A stretch of DNA of 30,721 bases from a bacterium (GCA_021796015.1 JAJYOT010000016.1:1-30721); one strand, 5' to 3'. Shown: positions 19,944-29,383, numbered from the stretch's first letter. Notes: generated from the letters alone by a model not told the origin. Program-made: numbers and translations.

Positions 19944-22900
19944 TATTGCGTCCCCCCTCTCGCCGGCGCGGAAGAATTCCGCACCTCATTTTGAGTGGAA
20001 CTAACCGAAGCGGTCTTAGAAATCTTTTTGCGATCTGCTTCCGCACGGGCCTGAGCCGGATCCCGCCAGTTTGGGTCGGAAGTGCTTGAAGCCAACTCGT
20101 CATAAGTCTTGGCGGCCAAGGCCCACTTCTTTTGACCTTCATAATAGCGACCTAAATCCGCCAAGGCGTTCAGACGATACGAATTGTCTTTTAAGGGACT
20201 GGCAACAATCACTTCATATTCTTTCAGAGAATTTGACTCATCCCCCATCGCCGCATAATCCTTGGCAATCTCAAGGCTGGTCGCTAAAAACGCGGGGTTA
20301 TCGCTTTTCATCGAACTTCTAACCGACTCTAAGTCCTTAATCGCCTTCGCATAATCTCTTTCTTGTTCATAAACGGAAGCCAGTTCCGATCCCGCGCTTG
20401 ATTTTTGAGCCTGCGCGGGGTAAAGATTAATGTAATTTTTCAGCGCCAAAGCCGCCGCTTCCCAATTGCCGAGTTTTCGATAGGCCAATGAAGAATTATA
20501 AAGGGCTAGGGCGGCATAGTGAGATTTGGGATACTGCGCCGCCAATTCATGGAAAGCCGAAGCGGCTTTTTCAAAGTTCTTGAGATTAAAGGCCGAAGTC
20601 CCCATCCGAAATAAAGCCGCCCTAAAACGCGAGTCGTCGGGATAATTTTCCGTAAACCGCTCATAAGCCCTTTGGGCGTCTTCATAGCGTTTGAGCGCGT
20701 AATAAGACTGCGCGAGATCGTATTGGGCATCGCGAATGTCTTTATCCTTAGAGAGGTTCGGAATAGTTTCCTCTAAATTTTGAACCGCGCTGGTGTAATC
20801 GCCAGTCTCGAAAAAATAAAGGCCCAGGCCCAATTCCGCCTTCGCTCCTATAGGGTTGGAAGCTTGCGAAGCCGCCAGGGATTCAAGAGCCTTTAAGGCC
20901 GCGTCTTTAGACTCCGGCTGATAAAGCATTTGAGTTAAGTAATCCAAAACCTCTTTTTCTTCTTTTTCGCCGGGAGAATTGTTCAAAACATCCGTGAAGG
21001 CGGCAATCGCCTGCGAAATATTTTTCGCGTTGTAATAGCTTTGAGCGATACGAAGCCGGGCATAGGAAGAAGCGGCGTCATCCGGGTAAGCCTCAAGGAT
21101 ATGCTGATAGGCGAGAACGGCCTTATCATACTGAGCGGCCCTAAAGTACGTGTCGGCGGTCGCCCATGCGGCGGATTTCGCGGCTTCCGAAGAAGAATAA
21201 CTCGTTTGCACTCTCTCCCAGGTCTTGACGGCGTCCCCGTAATAGTTGAGGCGGTAATAACACCAACCTTCTTCCAAAGCGGCATCCGCCGCTCGCGGGT
21301 CTTGGGCGTAATCTTTTTCAAAGCGCTGAAAAGCGTCCAAGGCATCGGCATATTTTTTCTGATTAAAAAGGGTTACTGCTTCCGCGTATTGATTATTGAC
21401 AAACAAATCCGCTCCCGGGTTTTCATCCACAACAACCGTCTTTGACGGGGCAATCGCGGGAGCGTTTTTCAAAGCCTCCAGTTTTACGCGCTCTTGATAA
21501 GACTGTTCAAAATGCCCCTGTTTAAAAAGACACCACGCAATGCCGTCCTTAGCGACAATGGATTCCGGAGTCGCGGGATAGGAATGAATAATTTCATGAT
21601 AAATTGGAAGCGCCTGATCATAAAGGCCCTGCCGATAGTAGCCTTCGGCGATATAAAGGAGAGCGGCCGCGCGCCAAGGGTCCTGGGTCGGCGCGTTTTC
21701 TTTCAATATATATTGGTATCCCGAAATTAAATGTCCATATTCGTCGGCTTCTAAATATGAACGGCTGAGCATCGCGAGGGCCGGGTTCCAAATTAAATTT
21801 CGATAGGGGTAGGCGTTGGAACTCGCCAAATCCAATGTTTCTTGATAGGCATGGGCCGCTTGAGGGTATTTCCCCTCGCTGACAAGAACGTTTCCATCTA
21901 AATAAGCCGACGCCGGTACTAAGGGATGGGAAGAATACTGAACGATAAACGAATTGAGAGTGATCCCCGATTCCGGGTATTCTTGCCGTTTGTATTGAGT
22001 CCAGCCGAGTTTAAATTTCGCGGTTCCGGCTAGGGTATTGGTATAGGCCGAAGACAAATCAGAATAATCAAAACCGGCTTTTGTATAGTTTCCTTCTTTT
22101 AAGAAAGACTCTCCCATCATGTAGAGACTGGGTTCCGCAAACTCCCCAGGCGGGTTCATCTGTTCGACCGACTCAAAATCTCCCCGAGCCGCCATATAGT
22201 CTTTAAGCTCGTAGCTACACAACCCCATTTTATAAGTCGCCGCTCCGCGCAGAGAACTGTGAGGGAAATCCACCAAGAATTGATTAAAGACTTGCAAGGC
22301 CGAAGTATAATCCTTCGCTTCAAAAAAGGCTTCTCCCACGAGATAGCGACTGGTTTCAACGGAGGGGTCATCGGGATATTTTTCGATCAGGGTTTTGAGA
22401 TTTTCAACCGCGATCAAGGGCTTTCCCAAATCCATATTGGCCCGAGCGGAATACAAAAGCGCCAAGGGAGAATTTAGACCGCTCAAAGACGAAAGGGCGG
22501 CGGAAGGATTTCCAACTTCAAAGAGGGTAATGCCGCGCGCTAACTTGAGCCGAGGATCATGGGCATAGGCTGGCTGTTCCTTTAAAGCTTCTTCCAGTAA
22601 GGTCTCCGCCTTGGGAAATTGCTTTTGAGACATCAGGGCCTCAGCCTCAAGAAGCCGGGCTTCTCCTCTAAGAGTTCCCGAGGGATAATCGGAGACCAAA
22701 TGCTCCATATCCGAAATAGCTTCGTCATATTGACCAAGATTAAACGCCATTTCCCCCAGCCTAAAGCGAGCGCTTTCCGCCAAGTAATCTCCGCTAGGAG
22801 AATCGCGCGCGACTTTTTTATACGCCTTTGTGGCTTGTTTGAGAATTTTAGCCGCGCGCTTGGGAGACAAGAATAACTGGGAAACCCCTTCGCGGTAAAG

Positions 22901-23173
22901 GCTTTCCGCCAACATCATTTGAGCCTCAAGCCCACCCGGCTGATCTCTATCTTGTTTTAAGAATTCTTGGTATTGCTCAGCCGCATGGGCGTAGTCTTGG
23001 GCTTTAAAAAAATGTCCGGCCGAGAGATAAAGCTCTTGGGCTTGGGTATGGGGGAGCATCTCGGATGGAATCTCCGCCGCTTGAGCAAGACAAGCCCAAT
23101 ATCCCCAAAGAACAGCTAACAAAAACAGATTCAACATTCCCCCTTTCAGCCGCAAAAGGAAACCCGACAACAA
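19943..23173 (-). CDS. Giant exported tetratricopeptide repeat protein
   Basis: A 1076-residue protein with an N-terminal signal peptide (hydrophobic run LFLLAVLWGYWACLAQA). More than twenty TPR-type helix pairs cover nearly its whole length, for example AEQYQEFLKQDRDQPGG, SALQVFNQFLVDFPHSSLRG and AQRAYERFTENYPDDSRFRA. The units with Y-P-x-S/D spacing resemble the BamD/CpoB type. It should be a periplasmic or outer-membrane-attached scaffold. It is the first gene of the nine-gene operon, behind the promoter at 23194-23222. The TTG at 23173 has AAGGA seven bases before it; an ATG at 23137 (MLNLFLLAVLW) is the alternative and also leaves a good signal peptide. The C-terminus is short and disordered. 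Confidence 0.9.
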   Translation of the reverse strand: MLSGFLLRLKGGMLNLFLLAVLWGYWACLAQAAEIPSEMLPHTQAQELYLSAGHFFKAQDYAHAAEQYQEFLKQDRDQPGGLEAQMMLAESLYREGVSQLFLSPKRAAKILKQATKAYKKVARDSPSGDYLAESARFRLGEMAFNLGQYDEAISDMEHLVSDYPSGTLRGEARLLEAEALMSQKQFPKAETLLEEALKEQPAYAHDPRLKLARGITLFEVGNPSAALSSLSGLNSPLALLYSARANMDLGKPLIAVENLKTLIEKYPDDPSVETSRYLVGEAFFEAKDYTSALQVFNQFLVDFPHSSLRGAATYKMGLCSYELKDYMAARGDFESVEQMNPPGEFAEPSLYMMGESFLKEGNYTKAGFDYSDLSSAYTNTLAGTAKFKLGWTQYKRQEYPESGITLNSFIVQYSSHPLVPASAYLDGNVLVSEGKYPQAAHAYQETLDLASSNAYPYRNLIWNPALAMLSRSYLEADEYGHLISGYQYILKENAPTQDPWRAAALLYIAEGYYRQGLYDQALPIYHEIIHSYPATPESIVAKDGIAWCLFKQGHFEQSYQERVKLEALKNAPAIAPSKTVVVDENPGADLFVNNQYAEAVTLFNQKKYADALDAFQRFEKDYAQDPRAADAALEEGWCYYRLNYYGDAVKTWERVQTSYSSSEAAKSAAWATADTYFRAAQYDKAVLAYQHILEAYPDDAASSYARLRIAQSYYNAKNISQAIAAFTDVLNNSPGEKEEKEVLDYLTQMLYQPESKDAALKALESLAASQASNPIGAKAELGLGLYFFETGDYTSAVQNLEETIPNLSKDKDIRDAQYDLAQSYYALKRYEDAQRAYERFTENYPDDSRFRAALFRMGTSAFNLKNFEKAASAFHELAAQYPKSHYAALALYNSSLAYRKLGNWEAAALALKNYINLYPAQAQKSSAGSELASVYEQERDYAKAIKDLESVRSSMKSDNPAFLATSLEIAKDYAAMGDESNSLKEYEVIVASPLKDNSYRLNALADLGRYYEGQKKWALAAKTYDELASSTSDPNWRDPAQARAEADRKKISKTASVSSTQNEVRNSSAPARGGTQ

Positions 23174-23193
23174 ACGCGTTTCCTTTTACAAAT

Positions 23194-23222
23194 AGTCTAG
23201 CCCCGTCCCCCAACATTGTCAA
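23194..23222 (-). promoter_or_regulatory. Sigma70-type promoter of the nine-gene envelope operon
   Basis: The minus strand carries a perfect -35 TTGACA (23217-23222), a spacer of exactly 17 bases and -10 TAGACT (23194-23199). An AAAAGGA ribosome binding site and the TTG start at 23173 follow within 21 bases. This is the best-looking promoter in the window. It starts the block of nine overlapping genes that ends at 12263. Confidence 0.8.
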
Positions 23223-23276
23223 GGGTTAAGCCCCGCACGTCTAAGAAATATCAAAAAAAACAGCGAGACGGCGGAT

Positions 23277-24926
23277 TTATTGTCGGAATTTCTGCCGCCA
23301 AGGCTCGGTCAAAGGACTTTCTGGAAGGAACTTAATCGCCTTTTGGCGATATTCCATGGATTTGTCATTTATCCCACGCGCGGCATAATACTCTGCATAG
23401 ACGTAATCAACCTGGCTTTTAAAAAAGAAATCCAACTCCTTTTCATTTAAGGCAAGGCCATGAACCGGGGACTGAGCGGAGAATCCCGCGACGGCGATAG
23501 AAAAATCGGAAACAGCTAAAAGGAAAACCGCGCCCCCAAGAATCAAGGGAATTTTATTTTTTTCAAGAAAATTATTAAACCTCAAAAAAATCGCCAACCC
23601 CATCATCTCAACAAACAGCAAAATTAAAAACAGAGATGAAAAGGGCTGAGAAAATCCGGCCCATTTGGCGTAAAGTCCTTGAAATAAATTTTCCCATTTC
23701 CAAGACAAAGAGATTAAAGAAGCGGGAGAAACGTAAAAAAGAAGCTGTAAGCTTCCCGCTATCGCGTTGAGAGAGAGCAATAAAGTCCACAAAGCGCATA
23801 ATACGACTCCCAGACGCGCCCATCGTCTGGCAAAGTTTCCCTTAAATCTTTGATCGGCCATTTTTAAAAAAAATCCGATTCCAATAGAGACAACGACGGC
23901 GCTTCCCGTCATTTGCCTCAATCCAAAAGAAAATCCCTCCCACCAGGCCAAGCTAAAACTATTGAGGAAAATCTGGGCTAGAAGAAAAGCCAAAAGCGGC
24001 CCGCCCTCTCCCTTCATGTCCCACATCAGTCCAATCACGGAAAGAAGAAAAAGCGGGGTCCAGGTGAGTAGCCCGTGAAAAGACGAAAACAAAATCTCGG
24101 GCAAGGCAAAATAATTCCATCTCAGATTAAAAGCGCTGGGGGCGTGGAAAAATGAGCCATACATCATTCTCCAAATCAAGGCTTGCGGAAAAAATCCGAC
24201 GATAAAGCCCAGAAAAACACCACCTGCCGCCTTAAACACGGGACTAGGAATTTCTTTTTCCCGCCATCTCCGCGCAATAATATCCCAGAAGGGAAGAATT
24301 AAAACCAAACCCTCCTGAGGGCGAACCATTGCCGCGATTCCGCAAAGAATTCCCAAACAAAACCAGCGAAGAAAGTCTTTGACATTGCGAGTGGAAATCC
24401 AAAACCAAACCGCTCCGCCCGTCATAAAAGCGCTGGCGGCATGGGAAGTCGTTCCCGCCATGAAGGCGTAAAAGAAAAGCGGAGTTCCAAAAAATGCCGT
24501 TAAGGAAGCGAGGGCCCTTCCGGGCAAATTAAACCTCCGCGAACTGTCCACCATAAACCAAAATGCCCCAAGCCCCAAGAGCATACTGGAAGAATTAATC
24601 AGGGCCATATCCGTCGCATTGAAAGGGAGCATCCTTTGTCCGGCAATAATTTGACCAAGCTTCCCCAACCCATAGACCGGCGACCATAGAAACGCGGATC
24701 CAAAAGACCAAATATTGACCGGCCAGCCTGGAGCGGTGATCGCATCCGGAATCTGCAAATGAAAAAAATGATAGAACGGGAAAAAATTGAACGTTCTTTG
24801 GAATAGCACTGTCGGAAGATAAGAAACGTATCCAATTCCATCCGGATTAATAAAACTTGAGCTTAAAAAAAAGTAAACCCCAAGGTTAAACGCGATGAAT
24901 AAAAAAATCAGGTTGATATATTTCAT
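23277..24926 (-). CDS. GT-C-like polytopic membrane protein, putative lipid-linked glycosyltransferase
   Basis: A 549-residue protein with about 11-13 membrane helices and a soluble C-terminal tail (about 480-549). The first periplasmic loop contains S-F-I-N-P-D-G-I-G-Y (about 24-33), with an acidic residue where GT-C (PMT/ArnT-like) enzymes hold their catalytic Asp. A later cytoplasmic turn AAMVRPQEGLVLILP matches the R-P/Q-E motif common in such transferases. These features suggest transfer of a sugar from a polyprenyl carrier, but the family is too loose for a substrate call. It ends 103 bases before the TPR gene, in the same direction. The strong promoter in that gap indicates separate transcription. 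A run of eight T follows its stop without a convincing hairpin. Confidence 0.55.
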   Translation of the reverse strand: MKYINLIFLFIAFNLGVYFFLSSSFINPDGIGYVSYLPTVLFQRTFNFFPFYHFFHLQIPDAITAPGWPVNIWSFGSAFLWSPVYGLGKLGQIIAGQRMLPFNATDMALINSSSMLLGLGAFWFMVDSSRRFNLPGRALASLTAFFGTPLFFYAFMAGTTSHAASAFMTGGAVWFWISTRNVKDFLRWFCLGILCGIAAMVRPQEGLVLILPFWDIIARRWREKEIPSPVFKAAGGVFLGFIVGFFPQALIWRMMYGSFFHAPSAFNLRWNYFALPEILFSSFHGLLTWTPLFLLSVIGLMWDMKGEGGPLLAFLLAQIFLNSFSLAWWEGFSFGLRQMTGSAVVVSIGIGFFLKMADQRFKGNFARRWARLGVVLCALWTLLLSLNAIAGSLQLLFYVSPASLISLSWKWENLFQGLYAKWAGFSQPFSSLFLILLFVEMMGLAIFLRFNNFLEKNKIPLILGGAVFLLAVSDFSIAVAGFSAQSPVHGLALNEKELDFFFKSQVDYVYAEYYAARGINDKSMEYRQKAIKFLPESPLTEPWRQKFRQ

Positions 24927-25022
24927 TTCTCGGGGAAGCCCGACACCGAATATCTTACATTAACAACCATCAAAAAAATATTGACACATTCCCCCCTAAT
25001 TTTTCTTTAATCTAAGGAGCGT

Positions 25023-25955
25023 ATGATTGAAGCGAGTCATTTAAAAAAGAGATTCGGCGAAAGAGTCGCCGTAGACGATTTGAGTTTCAAAGTCGAGCAG
25101 GGCCGTATTGTCGGCTTTCTCGGCCCTAATGGAGCGGGAAAAACAACCACGATGCGCCTCTTGACCTCCTTTTTCCCCTGTGAAGGTGGAAGCGCAAAGA
25201 TTCTCGATTTAGACGTCGCGAAAAATCCGATGGAAGCTCGGAGGCATTTAGGATATTTGCCCGAGAACAATCCTCTTTATGAGGATTTGGAAGTCGCGGA
25301 AACCTTAGAGCTTGCCGCGCATCTCCGGGGTATTTCCGGCGAGAAAAAACGCGAACGCATTACCTATGCCGTTAAAGCCTGCGGACTTAAAACCGCCTTG
25401 GGGCGGAAAATCGGTGAGCTTTCGAAAGGTTTCCGCCAGCGCGTGGGGCTTGCGCAAGCCATTCTCCACGATCCGGAAGTCTTGATTCTCGATGAGCCCA
25501 CCTCGGGGCTTGACCCTAATCAAGTTCACGAAGTGCGGGATCTCATTCGCGAGCTAGGCCGGGAAAAAACCGTTCTTTTTTCAACCCATATTCTTTCGGA
25601 AGCCAAAGTTCTCTGTGACAAACTCATCATCATCAATAATGGGCGCCTGGTAGCGGAAGGAAGCTCTGAAGAAATCAGCTCCGGCGGACACTCTTCTCAA
25701 ATTAGATTTTTTGTTTCTCTTAAAGGCCCCGCCGGCGAAATTTTGTCTTCCTTAAGAAAGATCCCGGGAATTTTATCGGCCGAGGAAGCGAGCCGAAACC
25801 CGAAAGAGCCGGGGTTTTATTTCGACGCCTCGGCCAAAACCGACGTCAGAGAAGACCTTTTTAATTTGGCCGCTGAGAAACGCTGGCCGATTTTGGAATT
25901 GAGAAAAGACCGGCAAGATCTGGAAGAAATTTTTAGAAACTTAACCCAAAATTAA
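25023..25955 (+). CDS. ABC transporter ATP-binding protein (GldA-like)
   Basis: A 310-residue ATPase subunit. Walker A is GPNGAGKTTT (about 34-43), the signature motif is LSKGFRQRVGLAQA, Walker B is VLILDEPTSGLDPNQ, and the switch histidine is in STHILSE. About 80 extra residues follow the ATPase core, as in GldA/NosF-type subunits of ABC-2 exporters. The start has AAGGAG three bases upstream. A TTGACA (24981-24986) lies upstream but lacks a good -10 box at the right distance. The permease starts six bases after its stop, so the two surely work together. The name GldA reflects family resemblance and does not by itself imply gliding. Confidence 0.9.
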   Translation: MIEASHLKKRFGERVAVDDLSFKVEQGRIVGFLGPNGAGKTTTMRLLTSFFPCEGGSAKILDLDVAKNPMEARRHLGYLPENNPLYEDLEVAETLELAAHLRGISGEKKRERITYAVKACGLKTALGRKIGELSKGFRQRVGLAQAILHDPEVLILDEPTSGLDPNQVHEVRDLIRELGREKTVLFSTHILSEAKVLCDKLIIINNGRLVAEGSSEEISSGGHSSQIRFFVSLKGPAGEILSSLRKIPGILSAEEASRNPKEPGFYFDASAKTDVREDLFNLAAEKRWPILELRKDRQDLEEIFRNLTQN

Positions 25956-25960
25956 TAGAA

Positions 25961-26713
25961 ATGAAAACGAAAGAAGAACCGCTGTTTCAAGCTCATGCCG
26001 TCAAAGCCTTAGCAAGCAAAGGCCTGCGGGTGGCCCTCGAATCTCCGTCCACCTACGTCGCTCTTTTTGTTTTCTATCTTTTGACCGGATATCTGTTCAT
26101 GGCGCCCTTATTTCTCGTTGGCCAAGCCACCATTAAAACCCTCATCGATTTTGAGCCCATCATTCTTTCTTTTTTCGTTCCAGCCCTGACCATGGGCCTC
26201 CTGTCGGAAGAACTTAAGGCCGGAACCTTTGAGACCCTGGCGACATTCCCCCTGGAAGACTGGGACATCGTCTTGGGAAAATATCTCGGCTTTGCCGCCC
26301 TTTATACGCTGGTCATTGCGGCGCTTTTGTTTTTCGCCATCTGCTTGTCGTTCTTGGTCGCCCCGCCGGCTCATTTGGACTGGGGAGAATCTGTAGGGAC
26401 TCTGATGGCTCTCATCTTTGAAGGCCTTTTAATTGGGGCGGCAGGTCTCTACACTTCTTCTTTCAGCAAAAACCAAATCGTGTCTTTTATTACGGCGTTT
26501 TTGATCGGGTTTAGTTTTGTCGTCATTGGAAAGTTTTCCATTTTTCTCCCCGCGGGACTTTCAGGAATTCTTGACTTCATCGGTCTTGACTCCCACATGC
26601 AAACGTTGGGAAAAGGCGTCTTAGACACGCGGGACCTGCTTTATTTTGCGTCATTTATCTTCATCTTCCTTTATCTAACGGCGCAGAAACTAAGCCATAG
26701 GAGAATCAGCTGA
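25961..26713 (+). CDS. ABC-2 type permease (GldF-like)
   Basis: A 250-residue membrane protein with six predicted helices. After the first helix comes a long segment, then PALTMGLLSEELKAGTFETL, the conserved coupling region of ABC-2 permeases of the GldF/NosY type (S-E-E-x-x-x-G-T-x-E). PLEDWDIVLGKYLGF follows, also typical. It pairs with the upstream ATPase and overlaps the GldG-like gene by one base (TGATG). No Shine-Dalgarno sequence is seen before the ATG, so translation may depend on coupling to the upstream gene. The transported substrate is unknown. Confidence 0.88.
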   Translation: MKTKEEPLFQAHAVKALASKGLRVALESPSTYVALFVFYLLTGYLFMAPLFLVGQATIKTLIDFEPIILSFFVPALTMGLLSEELKAGTFETLATFPLEDWDIVLGKYLGFAALYTLVIAALLFFAICLSFLVAPPAHLDWGESVGTLMALIFEGLLIGAAGLYTSSFSKNQIVSFITAFLIGFSFVVIGKFSIFLPAGLSGILDFIGLDSHMQTLGKGVLDTRDLLYFASFIFIFLYLTAQKLSHRRIS

Positions 26714-28335
26714 TGGCACAAGAACCTAAGGCCAAAGTCCGCCAGCTTTTGTTTTCCGGCTTAGGCACTCTTCTTCTCATTGGAACCTTGGCCGCCGTCA
26801 ATGGAATTTCTTACTACATTTATTCCCGGATGGATTTTTCCGCCGGACACATTTATTCGATTTCCAAAGGGACCAAGCACATTCTTTCGAAGTTGACGGA
26901 TAATCTGATCGTCAAGGTTTATTTTACCCCCAATTTACCGCCCCCCTACGGGCTAAATGACAACTATCTCCGCGATTTATTGGGCGAATATAAGTCCGCC
27001 GCGCACGGACATATCACGGTTGAATTTCTCGATCCCAATATGTCCCAGAAAAGAAAAGACGACGCCCAGGCTCTGGGAATTTCACCAGTCCAGGTCAACG
27101 TCATGGCCAAGGATAAATTCGAAGTTAAGACCGCTTACATGGGACTGGCCCTCCTTTATAAGGGCCGCAGCCAGGTCATTCCGTTCATTCAAGATACTTC
27201 GGACTTGGAATATCAAATTACGAGCCGCATTAAAAAGCTCGCCGACCCCATTCTTCCGACCGTCGGCTTTGTGGTCGGGCACGGCGAAAAAAATCCGGGA
27301 GACCCTTCGGATTCAAATCTCTTTGCTCCAATGAGAGAAGACCTCAACTTAAAAACCGTCAACTTAAGTTCCGCTATCCCTTCGGATGTCTCAGCTCTTT
27401 GGATTTTAGGCCCGACCCAAAAATTCAAGGACCAAGATATTCAAGCCTTAAGAACCTGGCTGTTTTCAGGGAAACCCCTTGGCATTCTCTTTAACCGAAG
27501 ATCGGTCAATTTCCAGGCTTTTTACAGCGCTCCAATGAGCTTGGGCCTAAGCCCGCTTCTAAAAGATTGGGGGCTTGATATTCCCAACGGGTTTGTGGTG
27601 GACGCGCAATCAGAAAACGTTGAGTTTCAACAAAATATCGGTCAATTTGTCGCGATGAGAATTCAGCAATATCCTTATCTTCCCGTCGCCACTCATTTCA
27701 GTCAGTCTAACCCGGCGGTCGAGCATCTTCAGGGCGTAACCCTTCCCTTTGTTCATCCTATTTTTGCTTCAACTTCCACGGCCTCGGGCCTCAAATACGA
27801 GTCATTGGCCGACTCCAGCCCCAACAGCTGGCTTAAAAATTCCTACAGCATTGCTATCGCGCAAAGTTCCGCTAACTTAGCGAAGGATAAGCGCGGCCCT
27901 TTTTCATTGGCGGGACTAGTCTCCGGAGAATTCCCCGCGCCGGAAGGAACTCCTTCTCTAACGCCGCACAAGGCCTCAAGGGCGATTGTGGTCGCCACCG
28001 CCTATGTTTTAGATTCGCATTTCGCCAATAAGCAAACTAGTTCGGTCTTTTTAGAAAACCTGCTTGAGTGGTCCTGCGAGGACAGCGATTTATTATCCAT
28101 TCGCGGAAAGGGAATGACCTATCGCCCACTTCGCCCCTTATCCGACAAAGTGCGTCTGTTCGTCAAGTATGGCATGATTCTTTTCCTGCCCTTCATACTT
28201 TTGGCCTATGGAGGATTTAGCTACTGGAAACAAATGAAGCGAAGACGTCAAATGATTGCGCTTTACGGCGGACAATCCGAGCAAGAAACTCAAGATGCCC
28301 CGAACCCAGAAGAACCGACCCCTATCTCATCTTAG
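26713..28335 (+). CDS. GldG-family ABC transporter auxiliary protein
   Basis: A 540-residue protein. An N-terminal membrane helix (about 15-35) is followed by a large extracytoplasmic domain of the GldG/ABC-type uncharacterised family. The start YSISKGTKHILSKLTDNLIV and VKVYFTPNLPPPYG, then LGEYKSAAHGHITVEFLDP and GFVVGHGEKN, are hallmark segments of this domain. A second membrane helix near the C-terminus (about 477-496, GMILFLPFILLAYGGFSYW) precedes a short basic cytoplasmic tail. GldG proteins always accompany GldF-type permeases. Their role is probably to couple the transporter to an envelope substrate. The start overlaps the permease stop. Confidence 0.9.
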   Translation: MAQEPKAKVRQLLFSGLGTLLLIGTLAAVNGISYYIYSRMDFSAGHIYSISKGTKHILSKLTDNLIVKVYFTPNLPPPYGLNDNYLRDLLGEYKSAAHGHITVEFLDPNMSQKRKDDAQALGISPVQVNVMAKDKFEVKTAYMGLALLYKGRSQVIPFIQDTSDLEYQITSRIKKLADPILPTVGFVVGHGEKNPGDPSDSNLFAPMREDLNLKTVNLSSAIPSDVSALWILGPTQKFKDQDIQALRTWLFSGKPLGILFNRRSVNFQAFYSAPMSLGLSPLLKDWGLDIPNGFVVDAQSENVEFQQNIGQFVAMRIQQYPYLPVATHFSQSNPAVEHLQGVTLPFVHPIFASTSTASGLKYESLADSSPNSWLKNSYSIAIAQSSANLAKDKRGPFSLAGLVSGEFPAPEGTPSLTPHKASRAIVVATAYVLDSHFANKQTSSVFLENLLEWSCEDSDLLSIRGKGMTYRPLRPLSDKVRLFVKYGMILFLPFILLAYGGFSYWKQMKRRRQMIALYGGQSEQETQDAPNPEEPTPISS

Positions 28336-28350
28336 AAGGCCTTAACGAAT

Positions 28351-29301
28351 ATGAAAAAAATCATCATTCTTTCCGCTCTTTTTGCCGCGACTTTCGGAGC
28401 CCTAATTTGGATCGCCATTGATAACGCGCGCATCACCCGTGCGCCAATCCTAGAAGGCATTAAGCCTAAGCAAATTGAGCGCCTCGAAATTTCTTATCAG
28501 GGAAAATCCGTGGAACTAGACAAAAATCAAAAAATCTGGGAAGTCAAAAAACCAACGCCCGATCTCGCGGACCAAGATTCCATATCTCAAATCGTCCAAG
28601 CCCTCCCCGGCATCATTCTCGAAGACATTGCGACGAAAAACTCCGCGTCTTATTCTGATTACGGAATTTCAACTTCGGCCGCCCATCTCGTTGCCTATGC
28701 CGCCATCAGCCCCAAACCGATTTTAGACGGATATTTCGGCCGCCAAGCCTTCGGCTGGAATTCCGCCTATTTCCGCTACTCCAATCGGCCGGAAGTCTAT
28801 ATCACCTCCGGCCTCAACGCCTCGCGCCTCACCCAGGACCCGGATAACTTCAGGGAACGCGCTTTTTTCCCCAGAACCTATGGAATTCCAAAATCCATCA
28901 CGGTTATTCCAAGCCGAGGAAAAGCTTATACCTTGTTTCCCTCAAGCCCCACTTGGCCTACGATCTTTGGCCTACGGATTACTGAATTTGTCAATCAAGA
29001 CCTTTCTAAAAAAGATCCTTTTAAAAAGCCGCTTTTTGTTTTTAAAGCGCAAGCGGGAAAACAAAATATTGAGTGGATGATTGGAAGCCCTAAGCCCGAG
29101 AAATCCGGAAAACCGCTTTATTACTACGTAAAATCAATCGACCGCAACATCCTCGCGCTCGTTTCGGCCCCTGAAATCAACAGCCTTCTTCCTCAAAAGC
29201 CCGCGCTTAAGGCTCGCTTTAAAATGAAACCAGCGATGATGTCAAGCCCTCTTCGGCGAATTATCCCTAAAGTCAGATCTTCAAGCGTTCAGAAGCCCTG
29301 A
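28351..29301 (+). CDS. DUF4340 domain protein
   Basis: A 316-residue protein with an N-terminal membrane anchor or signal (about 3-22, KIIILSALFAATFGALIWIA). It has a beta-rich extracytoplasmic region with repeats of the DUF4340 type: RLEISYQGKSVELDKNQKIW, a following V-K-K-P, and later YYYVKSIDRNILALVSAPE. DUF4340 proteins regularly follow GldG in ABC clusters and are thought to be a further auxiliary subunit. The gene begins 15 bases after the GldG-like stop and completes the four-gene cluster. Its C-terminal 30 residues are basic and look disordered. Function beyond association with the transporter is unknown. Confidence 0.82.
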   Translation: MKKIIILSALFAATFGALIWIAIDNARITRAPILEGIKPKQIERLEISYQGKSVELDKNQKIWEVKKPTPDLADQDSISQIVQALPGIILEDIATKNSASYSDYGISTSAAHLVAYAAISPKPILDGYFGRQAFGWNSAYFRYSNRPEVYITSGLNASRLTQDPDNFRERAFFPRTYGIPKSITVIPSRGKAYTLFPSSPTWPTIFGLRITEFVNQDLSKKDPFKKPLFVFKAQAGKQNIEWMIGSPKPEKSGKPLYYYVKSIDRNILALVSAPEINSLLPQKPALKARFKMKPAMMSSPLRRIIPKVRSSSVQKP

Positions 29302-29383
29302 AAGAACCGGCCAAACCTCGCCGACCTCGGATCCTCGGCCCGGAGTTTCAATCACGCGGAGGTGGCCAATGGGCGAAACCCTT

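Noticed and set aside
23242..23276. Intrinsic terminator after the GT-C-like gene (run of eight T on the minus strand)
   Set aside because: Only a weak 5-base GGCGG/CCGCC pairing with a 20-base loop precedes it, not directly adjacent to the T-run.
24981..25022. TTGACA upstream of the ABC ATPase as a full promoter
   Set aside because: No good -10 box lies 16-18 bases downstream (TCTTTA at 17), and a later box would place the transcript start within the ribosome binding site. It is noted only in the gene entry.
25023..29301. Gliding motility function for the GldA/F/G-like cluster by name alone
   Set aside because: These subunits are common in non-gliding bacteria and the rest of the Bacteroidetes gld/spr set (GldK-N and others) is not seen here.
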